Numbered from the stretch's first letter, positions 1-9,239 are shown. The stretch is 33,805 nt of DNA from Nemertoderma westbladi (GCA_032718475.1 JAUCBJ010005266.1:1-33805), one strand, 5' to 3'. The notes: generated from the letters alone by a model not told the origin. Program-made: numbers and translations.

Positions 1-560
1 AAATCTGAAATTTTATGACTTTTCCTAAACATCTATTATCTTCCTAGTAGTGAAAACCGTTTTCAAAAATGTTGGGTAGTTTTCGAGTTATAGCACCATT
101 TTTGAACCCTACTTATGGCACATTTTTTGAGACGTTATTTGAAAATTACATTACATGAAATATGATTTGTAACATCTCTGTTTTATATTTACACCGTTTT
201 TATGGTATTAGCAATTAGATGGAATTCATATAAATTAATTTTGAAATTTCAAACTTGTTTTTTTCGGAGGGTGCCAAATTTTGGTGCCAGCACAAATTTT
301 AAAATGTCAATTTTGTAAATTGGTTGTTTGAACTTTTTCTTACGCAAAATGGGTCTTTTGGGGTTCTGGTTTCGATGGAATATATACGAGTTGCACCAAG
401 CGTATCAAACTTGTATTTTTCGGTGCTGTGTGCAAATTTTGGTGCTAGCATCACGAAATTTTGAAAATCCATTCAATAGTTAAAATTGCTTGTAATTAAC
501 GAACTAGACATCTCAAACTTGTACGGCCATTAATAAACGAATTGTAATTATTTGTTCTTC
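1..560. other. AT-rich non-coding, weak diverged repeat
   Basis: No gene is supported here. Two diverged copies of a segment about 157 bases apart can be seen: a T-run followed by TTCGG, then AAATTTTGGTGCYAGCA and an AAATTTT stretch, beginning near 253 and 409. Both are preceded by a similar TCAAACTTG phrase. This looks like an old tandem duplication or the remains of a repeat element. No promoter or terminator can be argued for. Confidence 0.35.
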
Positions 561-570
561 TGAAGCCCTC

Positions 571-833
571 TCAAAATGTCCCATTCCTGACATGGAATTG
601 CCGCACAGTTGATTCTTCCATTTGAAGCCCCTTGAATTTTAAATTATTTAGTTCTGCAATGTCTTTAACAACAAGCGATAATGTTCTCGGTTTCATTGAT
701 GTAATCTGTGACACAACACGATCAAATCAGCGAACCACCTTCCAATGGGCAACTTGCAAACCTTGCATTAGTACTATTAGTTTAATAATTGGTCTGAAGA
801 CGTCAATAAAGATGACAAGGTCTGTCACAAAAT
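571..833 (-). pseudogene. Unrecognised protein-coding remnant with one in-frame stop
   Basis: Reading the minus strand from 833 to 571 gives an 87-codon stretch with ordinary protein composition, interrupted only by one TGA in the middle, directly after a WKVVR motif. Downstream of that stop the phrase MKPRTLSLVVKDIAELNN and a charged tail follow before the terminal TGA at 571-573. Uninterrupted reading frames of this quality are unusual in the AT-rich surroundings, so I infer a decayed exon rather than chance. I do not recognise the family. It may be continuous with the minus-strand exon-like piece at 913-1104, since both read in the same direction, but the stretch between them is broken. 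A transposase-derived or host-gene origin are both possible. Confidence 0.3.
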
Positions 834-912
834 CAATACTCATCATACGATATTGCAGTGGGAATAAAGGCAGTGCAATAAATTGCAGTGATCATGGATT
901 GATCTAAAAACT

Positions 913-1104
913 TCATGGTACAATGGAATGGCCTTTGTAAATTTTTTCCCATTGGTCCGAGGCTGAATGCTGAACTGCATAAGGAACGACAACAATGAGA
1001 GGAATCTTCTTATCTTTTGATACGGCTTCTAGGAGGGCATGCCCCTTACCACTGTTCATTAAATGGTTGAATTCATTGGCCTGTGGTATAAACTTTTTAA
1101 ACAT
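913..1104 (-). CDS. Exon-like minus-strand ORF, unknown product
   Basis: A 63-codon frame begins with ATG at 1104 and ends in a stop at 913. The bases just upstream on the minus strand read TTGCATTTCAG immediately before the ATG, which is a good-looking 3' splice site, so the frame may be the last exon of a gene instead of a complete small ORF. The peptide contains a basic start (FKKF), an amphipathic middle and a hydrophobic IPLIVVVPYAV segment. I recognise no domain. Reading in the same direction, the decayed coding stretch at 571-833 could be a further part of the same unit. The region is flanked at about 1.15 kb by a plus-strand non-LTR retrotransposon tail, so it may have been cut by that insertion. 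Confidence 0.3.
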   Translation of the reverse strand: MFKKFIPQANEFNHLMNSGKGHALLEAVSKDKKIPLIVVVPYAVQHSASDQWEKIYKGHSIVP

Positions 1105-1164
1105 CTGAAATGCAACTTCGGAACCACCAATTTGGAAGTCACCGAGAATTAATCGGAAACTTAA

Positions 1165-1609
1165 GGTCTGATTATTTAGAGCAGCAGTAGTTCCACTACT
1201 CCTCTATGGGAGTCCATGCTGGGCTCTAACTGCTGAGGACACCAAATCTCTGGATGGCACATTCACAAGAATGCTACGCCGGGTTCATTGTGTCAAGTAC
1301 AATGCACACATCTCCAACCAGACACTATATAACATTGGAGGTGTCTCATTGGTTCCCCCAAGCTTGACACTAGGACAAAATCACCGCCGCTTTGCAGGAC
1401 ATTGCTATCGCTGTAAGGACCCAGCCAGTGCATAATGTTGTACTTTGGCAGCCTCATGGAGTGAATAAGCATGATGGACAGCCCATGACTTTCTTGAGAC
1501 GCATCTTAAAGGACACTGGCCTTGAAGATGCGGATGATCTAGCAAATGTCATGGGTGATAGGGAATTGTGGCGGCGCAATTTTGTCGCCAAGCCAGCACA
1601 GCATTCTTA
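1165..1609 (+). pseudogene. 3' part of an RTE-like non-LTR reverse transcriptase
   Basis: Conceptual translation from 1165 gives the typical end of the reverse transcriptase of RTE-like non-LTR retrotransposons: a VPLLLYGSPCWALT segment, then LDGTFTRMLRRV, then RRFAGHCYRC, followed after a frame change near 1410-1420 by a WQPHG...GQPMTFLRRILKDTGL segment and a DRELWRR motif before a stop at 1608-1610. These are the thumb and C-terminal motifs of this family. The catalytic core (YADD and upstream) and the endonuclease are absent, so this is a 5'-truncated, frame-broken copy, which is the usual outcome of target-primed reverse transcription. The A-rich sequence downstream (AATCAAATCAAAT repeats at about 1735-1810) could be its degenerate 3' tail. 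The copy has no intact product. Confidence 0.7.
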
Positions 1610-1734
1610 AAAATGCAGCTGCAATGCAGCATGTCAGCAATGCAGCTGCTAGTAGTCGGAACCATCGATTATATGTTTTAGTTTATTATCATAAATAACA
1701 TCAGTTACCACTAAATTTAATAAATGTGCAGCAT

Positions 1735-1815
1735 CAAATCAAATCAAATATAATTTCTAATCAAATCAATCAAACCTGATCTAATAATCTATGATCTCAT
1801 AATCTAATCAAATAA
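1735..1815 (+). repeat. AATCAAATC-type simple repeat after the RTE fragment
   Basis: Imperfect repeats of AATCAAATC and AATCTAAT run through this stretch. RTE-class elements often end in short simple repeats, so this is a plausible 3' terminus of the reverse transcriptase fragment just upstream. That is inference. The following bases to about 1990 hold nothing I can name. Confidence 0.4.
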
Positions 1816-2061
1816 TTTACTTTCTGGTATCTCAGACTGCACTTACAAAATAACAAATATTTAAAGTGATTGGGTGAATTGAATATTATCAAAGTGCGCT
1901 ACTGCAGCCAAATAATAGCAATGCTAGTGTAGTCCAACTATACCAGCTAGAGAACCATGGATTGGGGAGCGGGAAAACTATAAATAGTGCACTAAATATA
2001 AGTTCTAAATAGTGCACTAAATATAAGTTCTAAATCATCATCTGCCCCAAAATCTATAAAT

Positions 2062-2175
2062 GTAAACCCAACCCCGACACGTGCGTTGTGTGTATCAGAG
2101 AAGTGACAGTTCGTCAGCAGGCTTTGCAGTGCGATGAATGCAACAGATGGCATCATCGAAAGTGTGGATATACAG
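2062..2175 (+). pseudogene. PHD-type zinc finger segment, likely an exon or LINE ORF1 piece
   Basis: Reading from 2062, the peptide contains a cysteine/histidine pattern of a PHD finger: CVVC (codons at 2082 and 2091), a 12-residue gap, CDEC (codons at 2130 and 2139), then NRWHHRKC. The spacing C-x2-C, C-x2-C-x4-HH-x2-C matches the family except that only part of the full C4HC3 set is present. The segment ends at ACAG followed by GTAAGT (2176), an excellent 5' splice site. PHD fingers occur in ORF1 proteins of CR1-type LINEs and in chromatin readers. Because a reverse transcriptase of broadly that type follows at 2.3-3.0 kb and both sit next to the same 51-bp repeat, a LINE ORF1 origin is reasonable. 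The splice donor argues for a host exon as the alternative. Confidence 0.5.
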
Positions 2176-2193
2176 GTAAGTGATACAGGTAAG

Positions 2194-2320
2194 GGGCACT
2201 ACAAAATTTATTTTATAATTTTAAGATCACTATCTACCTTTAAAAACATTAGCTACCATAATAAAAAATAATAGCTAACCTCTCTCACAAGGTGAAATAA
2301 TTTTTGTTCTTGAACAAAAA
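2194..2320 (+). repeat. Satellite-like unit, copy 1 of 4
   Basis: This stretch starts AAGGGGCACTACAAAATTT and carries the diagnostic phrase ATTAGCTACCATAATAAAA followed by AATAGCTAAC, then a GGTGAAATAATTTTTGTTCTTGAACAAAAAAC end. Three further, more diverged copies lie at 3752-4215. The unit has a short internal inverted repeat (TAGCTACC / TAGCTAAC) and ends in a small palindrome (TTGTTCTTGAACAA). Confidence 0.6.
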
Positions 2321-2321
2321 A

Positions 2322-3013
2322 CTAAATATAAGTTCTAAATCATCATCTGCCCCAAAATCTATAAATGTAAAATCGAGTGATGGTACTGTGAAAAACTTAT
2401 CAAACCCAGATGACATTGCGAATGAGTTGAATACATTTTTTACATCCGTTGGACATTAATTATAAAAACCCAAAATCATTTGCTAATACAGAAACTTCCC
2501 CTGTAGAAGTCCAGTATTTCCTACTCCAATTAAACAACCACTCTGCCACAAATGATCCATTTCCAGTAACTCTTGTTAAAATAGGTGCCAGTTATTTATC
2601 ACACCATCTGTCCAACGTATTTCATAATTCTTTACCTGTTGGTTATTTTCCAGATATCATTAAACAAGCCAGAGTTACTCCCGTCTTTAAATTGGAATAT
2701 CCCAAGGATATAAGCAATTACCGTCCCATTCTGTACTCCCTCCCTGTATTGAGTAAGTTTTTTGAAAACATAATAGAAATTCAATTAACATCACATTTAC
2801 ATATAAATTTTCAGTTCTAACAGATAACCAATACGGATTTAGGAAAGGTCTCAAAACAACAGATGCTCTATTAAATGAGATTGCAAATTTACGCAATGCG
2901 CTTGATAATTCAGATGCTAGTATAGATATTTTTCTAGATCTAAAGAAAGCGTTTGATACGCTCAACCATAAAATTTTATTAAAACAATTTGAACTAAGGT
3001 ATAAGAGAGGTAG
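2322..3013 (+). pseudogene. Truncated CR1/L2/Jockey-like non-LTR reverse transcriptase
   Basis: Three consecutive frames give one recognisable reverse transcriptase N-terminal half: a KSSDGTVKNLSNPDDIANEL / NTFFTSVG segment (2370-2450), then after a shift near 2450 a segment with IIKQARVTPVFK and ISNYRPI (to 2817), then after a shift near 2816 DNQYGFRKGLKTTDALL and FLDLKKAFDTLNHKILLKQ. The last is motif A with its catalytic aspartate. Motif C (YADD) is missing because homology stops near 3013 in a GGATCCGGATCCG stretch. The copy is therefore truncated on both sides and carries two frame changes. No endonuclease is visible. The FLDLKKAFDTLNH form is shared by CR1, L2 and Jockey-type elements, and I cannot separate these from this fragment. 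Confidence 0.75.
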
Positions 3014-3751
3014 GTGGATCCGGATCCGCATCCGGATTCCAAAATTATCAATTAAGGGAAAGGAGCAGGTTACAGTGGCACGTTATTTTAACCAAAACAA
3101 TAAACTAAAGTCAATAGAACATGTTATAGTTTTATTTTTGGAGTTATAAAAATGTAAAAAAATCGACTTCCGTAGGGACAATGTTATATGTAGAGTAGAA
3201 TCCGGATCCGCGTTTTACTCTGACCCGGCTTACCACACTTAGCTTAGTCAGAAACTGTCGTTCTAGCCCATAGGGTCTTGCAATAAAGAAAAATATAGGC
3301 ATACATATTGTAAAACTTTAAATGCGTTTTTCTCAGAACGTCTTTTTTTGATATATTCCATTTCTACTTGACATGCCACAATGCCAATTCCAACGCGTAG
3401 GTATCCAATCAGTCCAAATCCTATTGAAATCAATGTCAGAGGAGGGCTCTCGATACTGTAAAGATTGCAGCGAAATAGCTTATGAGTTATATGATAATAA
3501 TATATATATATTTTAGATATATTATAGATTTATAATAATTTATGAGTTATAGCAGCTAGTAATTTTTATTTGATAGTCAAAGTAGCTAGTAATTATTCCA
3601 CTAGCTAGTTTTTTATACAAAATATAGGCAGATGTCAAAATAGAGTTTTTACATATTTTACTTATTTAGGCCTATTTTACTTATTACTAGATTTATTTCT
3701 CTTTTGATTAGTCATTTCGAGAATATTGATGATATGGAAATTGTCTAAATA
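3014..3751. other. Non-coding stretch with GGATCCG repeats and one dispersed repeat copy
   Basis: No gene is visible. The sequence GGATCCGGATCCGCATCCGG at 3016-3035 recurs in short form (ATCCGGATCCGCG) at 3201-3213, bracketing a stretch that contains a copy of a dispersed repeat (GGGAAAGGAGCAGGTTACAG near 3056, AACCAAAACAATAAAC near 3090). The bracketed block, about 190 bases, may be a small insertion. The remainder to 3751 is AT-rich. Confidence 0.3.
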
Positions 3752-4215
3752 AAAGGGGCACTACAAAATTTCTTTTATAATTTCTACCTTTAAAAACATT
3801 AGCTACCATAATAAAAAATAATAGCTAACTTCTCTCAGAAGGTGAAATAATTTTTGTTCTTGAACAAAAAACCATCTTGATAATATCCATTAACATGGTC
3901 CAAAATATTATTTTGTAATTTTAAGATCACTAGCTACCATAATAAAAAATAATAGGTAACCTCTCTGAGAGGGTGAAATTTATGTTCTAGAACGAAAAAC
4001 ATCATGATAATATCCAATAACATGGTAAAAAAATTGATGAAAAATTAGGTACCAAAAATTTGGTTTTGTAATTTTAAAAACAGTAGCTACCTAAAAGAAA
4101 TCACTAGCTACCATAAAAAAAAACAATAGCTAACGTCTAACAGAAGATGACATTAATGTTATAAAACAAAAAACCTCAAGATAATAGCCATTAACATTGT
4201 CAAATAAATGGTTAA
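3752..4215 (+). repeat. Three diverged tandem units of a 150-bp satellite
   Basis: Successive units start near 3752, 3905 and 4063. Each contains a GTAATTTTAA-type lead, TAGCTACC...AATAGSTAAC, a (G)GTGAAAT or GATGACAT phrase, an AACAAAAAAC phrase, and ATAAT(A)TCCA / AACATGGT. The first unit is nearly identical to the isolated copy at 2194-2320. Divergence increases across the array, as expected of an old tandem duplication. Confidence 0.65.
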
Positions 4216-4251
4216 AAAGTGGGTACCCATAACATAGTAGTGCCGGTTATC

Positions 4252-4735
4252 TCCCCACCACGGTAACCCGGCTCAATGATTGCTATAAACGATCCCGTCC
4301 CGATCTCATTCACAAATACATCATCTGAATCCTCACGGTACTGGTGTACCCTGACAAATGTTTCCTTGGAAGATAATTCCCTAAAAAATAATCATAAATA
4401 TAATATGAAATCTATGGAAATTTAAATGATTTAATTTATTTTATATCACCTGATCAATATTTATATAGTCACAATAATTTATTTCAGATGTATCACATCA
4501 ATATGAGGAAATTATAAATCGCCTCTAATAAATTTCATATAAATAAATACATTTGATAATATAATAATATAAATGTGTACATGGTATGTACTTGTAATTG
4601 TTTTTGGCTTATAAATCACAAAATAATATGAATAGAAGTAACTTAGAATTAGTAATTAAGTACTGCATACTGTCACATATTGCAGTTAATATTATTATTT
4701 TTATTGTTAAAATTTACATTATTTCCCGGGAGCTT
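4252..4735 (-). repeat. Duplicated segment copy A: exon-like piece plus upstream intron
   Basis: This segment is almost identical, in the same orientation, to 8408-8856. Read on the minus strand, AT-rich intron-like sequence ends in ATTTTTTAG at about 4380, followed by an open stretch beginning ELSSKETFVRVHQYREDSDD and ending near GYRGGEI. The AG acceptor is intact in this copy (it reads ATG in the other). Copy A has about 50 extra bases around 4437-4490 relative to copy B. I do not recognise the protein. The shared end at CCCGGGAGCT marks one breakpoint at 4733. A duplicated gene piece is more likely than a MITE, since no terminal inverted repeats are seen. Confidence 0.5.
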
Positions 4736-5130
4736 ATTTTTTTAATTATGTTTACCATACTTATTTGGGCTTCGTTTGATATACTGTAGTGCACCTACCA
4801 TCACGTTATGTATCTTTAAATTATAATTGTATCTAAGAACGTTTCCTTTTACCACTAAGTAATATTCCAAAATGTAAAAATATTAATTACTTTCTATATA
4901 AATTTGATGTGTCCCTCGAAATTTATTTTTTCGTAATTTCGTAATTGTTTATTCATATTTTTGTGTTAATTAGTTGTAATGCAGTAAAATCGGACCAAAA
5001 AATAATTTTTATAATGCGAAGGTTTCATAATTCCGGCAGTAAAGGGTTAAGAATTTAAAATAAAGGGCAGTTCGGATGTAATACAGTAGTGAACACTGAA
5101 CAATGATTTAGAATTGATTTAGAATCACCT
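4736..5130. other. AT-rich stretch, nothing recognised
   Basis: Unique-looking AT-rich sequence between the duplicated segment and the foldback element. I see no ORF of coding quality, no repeat and no RNA gene. Confidence 0.3.
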
Positions 5131-5132
5131 TT

Positions 5133-5328
5133 GAAATATATTGCGGTTTTTTTGTAAAAATTACGACTTATGGTGTTTTGCCAAAACAAGGGGGAACACC
5201 ATTTTCTGGTATTATCCCGTAACTATACGATAGTTGCGGGGTATTGCCTAGAAAACAAGTTATCCTCAATTTGGCAAAACACCATAAGTCCGAATTTTTA
5301 CAAAAAAAAAAACGCAAAATATATCAAA
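5133..5328. mobile_element. Foldback MITE with about 50-bp terminal inverted repeats
   Basis: The left arm (about 5133-5185) reads ATATTGCGG, a T-run, GTAAAAATTACGACTTATGG and TGTTTTGCCAAA. The right arm (about 5271-5328) is its inverse: TTTGGCAAAACACCATAAGT, CCGAATTTTTAC, an A-run and CGCAAAATATAT. The two arms match for about 50 bases with small indels, enclosing an 85-bp core. The element is non-autonomous with no coding capacity. No unambiguous target duplication could be read because the inverted symmetry extends into the AT-rich flanks. The phrase GGTGTTTTGC also appears at about 7744, so the family may have a second, degraded member. Confidence 0.7.
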
Positions 5329-6011
5329 TAATAGCCAAGGCGTATCGTATGTCCTTAATAATTTAGTGCGTAGTGCGCACGTAATACATGTGCGCATTTG
5401 TTATTAGCTAATAAGTGCTATCTACCATGTTAACTAGCACATGATCAGGTGTTAGTATTACCTGTAAACGCAATAATAACAAATAATCACATACAATATA
5501 GCTAACACACTTGTGCACATGTTGGAAATTTTTGAATGCAAAATTCTAAAGGGCTCCATAAGTTTTTGATATTTTGGTATAAATTGCTTCTAAAATAAGT
5601 ACGGGACTGTAGTTAGAATCATGTATCAATACAAATTGAACAAAATGTAGCCAAATGCAGAACTATAAGAACAAAATTTAGATTCAAGAAAGCGGAACTC
5701 TAAGTACAAAATATAGCCATGGGTGGTACTCTACAGTAAGAACAAAGTCTAGCTACAGGGTTACAGCTACGTTAAAGTAAGGTTCACTTACAGTACGTCA
5801 TGACGAATAATTAAAGACCTGTTTTTTCTACAGTACGTGGCAACATTTTGAGCAACTCTATCAGCAACTTAGTAAGCATTCCCAAAGTTTGTTGCTGTAA
5901 AAGATGCCTCATATAACGGAGACTAAAAGTTAATGTTACTCAAATTAAGTTGCTAGTTGCTGACCAAATTGTCCAAAACGTCCGGCAACCTAGAGTAACT
6001 TATAACAACTT
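5329..6011. other. Non-coding; short internal repeats of CTACAGTA / AAGTACAAA type
   Basis: No gene. Short echoes occur at 5630-5760 (AACAAAATGTAGCC / AACAAAATTTAG / TACAAAATATAGCC / AACAAAGTCTAGC), spaced irregularly, followed by CTACAGTACGT twice (5785-5835). These look like a decayed tandem repeat. The rest is unremarkable AT-rich sequence. Confidence 0.3.
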
Positions 6012-6939
6012 GGACACAAACATTAAATGAGGGATAGATATTTATCAGCGCCACAAACATTAAATGAGGGATAGATATTTATCAGCGCCACAAACATTAA
6101 TGTGGGACAAACATTAATCAGGGTGACAAACATTAATGTGGGCCATAAACATTGATGTAGGACACAAACAATAATGTGGGACATAAACATTGATATAGGA
6201 CACAAACATTAATGAGGGACACAAACATTAATGAGGGACACAAATATTAATGAGGGACACAAACATTAATGATGGACACAACATTAATGAGGGACACAAA
6301 CATTAATTGAGGGACACTAACATTAATGAGGTACACAAATATTAATGAGGGACACAAACATTAATGAGGGACACAAACATTAATGAGGGACACAAACATT
6401 AATGAGGGACACAAACAATAAACGATGGACAGATATCAATCAAGGGCACAAACATTAATGAGGGACACAAACATTAATGAGGGACACAAACATTAATGAG
6501 GGACGCAAACATTAATGAGGTACACAAACATTAATGAGGGACACAAACATTAATGAGGTACCCAAACATTAATGAGGGACACAAACATTAATGAGGGACG
6601 CAAACATTAATGAGGTACACAAATATTAATGAGGGACACAAACATTAATGAGGTACCCAAACATTAATGAGGGACACAAACATTAATGGGGGACACAAAC
6701 ATTAATGAGGTACACAAACATTAATGAGGGACACAAACATTAATGAGGTACACAAACATTAATGAGGGGCACAAACATTAATGAGGGACACAAACAATAA
6801 TGAGATACACAAACATTAATGAGGGACTCAAACATTAATGAGGGACACAAACATTAATGAGATACACATACATTAATGAGGGACACAAACAATAAACGAG
6901 GGACAGATATCAATCAAGGGCACAAACATTAATCATGGG
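6012..6939 (+). repeat. Minisatellite array, 19-bp unit, about 45 copies
   Basis: The unit is GAGGGACACAAACATTAAT (19 bases), repeated with few substitutions for roughly 0.9 kb. Variant units carry GGTACACAAA, GGGACGCAAA or GAGATACACA. A longer variant block (CAATAAACGATGGACAGATA then TCAATCAAGGGCAC) appears near 6415 and again near 6888, about 473 bases apart (close to 25 units), which indicates a higher-order repeat. Related early units with ATAGATATTTATCAGCGCC lie at 6030-6090. No coding function is suggested; the apparent ORF through it is a by-product of the repeat. Confidence 0.9.
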
Positions 6940-7216
6940 CACTATCGCCCTTCGCACTTAGTATGATTCATGTTACCACCCATACACATACAATATATTA
7001 CAGTATTACAATTCTCATTACTGTCAAGCAATAAAATAACAACAATAAATATTAACATATTAATCTGACCAAACCAATAAATCTATGTTATTACCAATTG
7101 AAAGAAAGGATCAGGTTACAGAGATGGTTTTTCTAACCAAAACAATAAACGATGTTGTTACTAAAAAGGGAAGGAGTAGGAGTAAAAAATGATGAACATG
7201 AGGGGGAGACAGGAAT

Positions 7217-7307
7217 GGGGGGGGGGGGGGGGGGGGTAACATGAATGGTGGTGGTAGGAGGTAAATTGAAAATATGGGGGTATAACATCCGGGGGGGGGG
7301 GGGGGGG
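7217..7307 (+). repeat. Two long poly-G tracts (20 G and 17 G)
   Basis: Runs of G occupy 7217-7236 and 7291-7307. They lie in a purine-rich stretch between the minisatellite array and its inverted remnant. Such tracts can form G-quadruplex structures and vary in length between alleles and sequencing runs. The proline-rich ORFs on the opposite strand are artefacts of these runs. Confidence 0.8.
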
Positions 7308-7529
7308 TAGCAGCAAAACAGGCAGCTGAACAATGTAAACCGAACGTCGCTTTCAATTAATCCATCTAATTAGGAAGATGGAATGTATACAAAACGGCGC
7401 TACTTTGATCGAAGCTCACGTTCCCATCCATGGTAGTATTTTTTCCAGTTATTCACTTATTATCTAATCGTCTGATGGCAAGCATCACCATCGCTCATAT
7501 TAATATCCATTGGCAACCATGGACCCCTA

Positions 7530-7604
7530 TTAATGTTTTGTGTCCTTCATTAATGTTTGCGCCCCTCAATAATGTTTGTGTCCCTCATTAATATTTGTGT
7601 CCTG
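7530..7604 (-). repeat. Inverted remnant of the 19-bp minisatellite
   Basis: About four units of the same 19-bp minisatellite occur here in the opposite orientation (ATTAATGTTTGTGTCCCTC-type). The separation from the main array is about 590 bases and includes the two poly-G tracts. The opposing orientation suggests that array and remnant were once ends of one inverted structure, or that a piece was inverted. Confidence 0.75.
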
Positions 7605-7640
7605 GCCGCAATACAAACCAGTATATAAATGATAAATTAC

Positions 7641-7960
7641 GGGGATTTGCCAGGCTATTGTTTCTGATTTAAGGGGTTTTACAGGTTGTTATTTCTGATT
7701 TAAGGGGTTTTGCCAGGTGGACTGAATTTCATATACTTGAATTTACGGTGTTTTGCAAGCCAATTATTGACTTGTGGGGTTCTGCCTCGAAGTGGGCATA
7801 AGATACGGGGAACTGTCTTTGGCTTATAACTCAAAAACGGCTGGTAGAAAAGCTTCGGGGTTCTGCCAGACGAAAAAGCCGATATCGAATTACCCAAAAA
7901 GTCAAAAACATGAAAATCGAAAAAAATCGACTTAGGGGGTTCTGCCTTGAAGGTGACGGT
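7641..7960 (+). repeat. Short repeats with GGGGTTTTGCC / GGGGTTCTGCC motif
   Basis: A roughly 31-bp phrase (TTTCTGATTTAAGGGGTTTT) is repeated at 7661 and 7692. Further GGTGTTTTGC, GGGGTTCTGCC, GGGGTTCTGCCAGACG and GGGGGTTCTGCC occurrences follow at about 7744, 7778, 7858 and 7936. The motif resembles the inner end of the arms of the foldback MITE at 5133-5328. I infer a decayed repeat family with no coding content. Confidence 0.45.
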
Positions 7961-8229
7961 TTGTTGTGTTGTATGACGTTCAGGTGGGATTGAACTAGGT
8001 GTATTGCTATTTATGTCTTTATTGGCCTCACAATCTGCTGCCTCTATGTTGGACCCTAGGGATTATAATAATCTCAAACCACTCAATATATTTATAATCT
8101 TCATTTTTATTTAGAAAAATATTTTTAAGTCTCCCGCCACGCCCATCCCCATCATTAAATGTTACTTATTATATATTCTGTCAATAATTATTGTATGAGT
8201 GCCTGTCGAATTAATAGTTTTATTAAAAT

Positions 8230-8560
8230 AAATATTAACATCAACATACCCCTGTTACTTCCAATCTCTCCATGTACAAGGAGAACCCCTGAAGATCGGG
8301 TGACTTTATCAAGTCGTTGATGTTACTTGGTAACTCAGGCAAAACCGCTGGTCTTTCCAGATGCAACGGCTTATGCTTTGTTAATATTGTTGGGAGGTGG
8401 GTTATCTCATATCTCCCCACCACGGTAACCCGGCTCAATGATTGCTATAAACGTCCCGGTCCCGTCCCGATCTCATTCACAAAGAAATCATCTGAATCCT
8501 CACGGTACTGGTGTACCATGACAAATGTTTCCTTGGAAGATAATTCCATAAAAAACAATC
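8230..8560 (-). pseudogene. Exon-like segment in duplicated copy B, with an in-frame stop
   Basis: On the minus strand this reads ELSSKETFVMVHQYREDSDD onward, then a frame break relative to copy A (extra bases around CCGGGACG) leading to a TAG, and then an open continuation containing the phrase LPTILTKHKPLHLERPAVLP. It ends at GAAGTAACAGGGGTATGT, which contains a plausible 5' splice site. Copy A at 4.25 kb has only the first part. The two together look like pieces of a multi-exon gene. I do not recognise the protein family. The break plus the loss of the AG acceptor seen in copy A suggest that copy B is non-functional. Confidence 0.4.
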
Positions 8561-8856
8561 ATAAATATAATATATGAAATCTATGGAAATTTAAATGATT
8601 TAATTCAGATGTGTCACATAAATATGAGGTAATTATAAATCGCCTCTAATAAATTTCACATAAATAAATACATTTGATAATATAATAATATAAATGTGTA
8701 CATGGTATGTACTTGTAATTGTTTTTGGCTTATAAATCACAAAATAATATGAATAGAAGTAACTTAGAATTAGTAATTAAGTACTGCATACTGTCACATA
8801 TTGCAGTTAATATTATTATTTTTATTGTTAAAATTTACATTATTTCCCGGGAGCTA
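8408..8856 (-). repeat. Duplicated segment copy B
   Basis: This is the second copy of the segment at 4252-4735, in direct orientation 4.15 kb away. Identity is high over the exon-like part and over the AT-rich intron-like part ending at CCCGGGAGCT (about 8856). Copy B lacks about 50 bases present in copy A and has an extra ATGAGAT near 8408-8416. Between the two copies lie the foldback MITE, the minisatellite and the poly-G tracts. Confidence 0.8.
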
Positions 8857-9239
8857 GCGGTAAATAAGATTTGCATTATTTTCCTAGGTAAATGGGGATT
8901 ATTGCTCTTCGACCAGTCCTTTTCGTGCTGTAACCAATACTATTTTGAGGCATCACCATTGAGTTGAGTAGCAGGACTAGTAAAATGACATCAAGTAATT
9001 AATAATCTTAAAATAAATAAATATGTTCCAAAATATTGTGTGTATTTATTAAATTTAATAAATGGCGTAGCCTTCAGGCTGAAGCGGATGCAAATATCTG
9101 CACATTTTTACAATAAAATTACATATTGTCAGATTGTACGATAAATAAAACACATTGTTTACCTTTTCGCACCTCGATCCGATTTATATACCTCCCTTGC
9201 TGCACTCGGTCGGTAAATAACATATCTCGGGGTGAAGGT

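Larger units (their letters stand above)
2016..2371 (+). repeat. 51-bp direct repeat flanking PHD exon and satellite unit
   Basis: The same 51 bases (beginning ACTAAATATAAGTTCTAAAT) occur at 2016-2066 and at 2321-2371, in the same orientation. The second copy reads directly into the frame of the non-LTR reverse transcriptase; the first reads into the PHD finger segment. An additional partial copy of the first 20 bases lies at 1991-2010. Between the two copies sit the PHD segment and one unit of the about 150-bp satellite. The arrangement indicates a duplication or template switch within the retrotransposon. Confidence 0.65.

Noticed and set aside
6023-6205. Repetitive ORF in the minisatellite
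   Set aside because: Its peptide repeat is only the translation of the 19-bp unit; 19 is not a multiple of three and frames break quickly.
7111-7356. Proline-rich ORFs on the minus strand
   Set aside because: They arise from poly-C on the antisense of two poly-G tracts and have no other coding character.
8719-8967. Small hydrophobic protein shared by 4598-4789 and 8719-8967
   Set aside because: The shared peptide reflects the duplicated AT-rich intron-like DNA; frame and length differ after the breakpoint and the start is not ATG.
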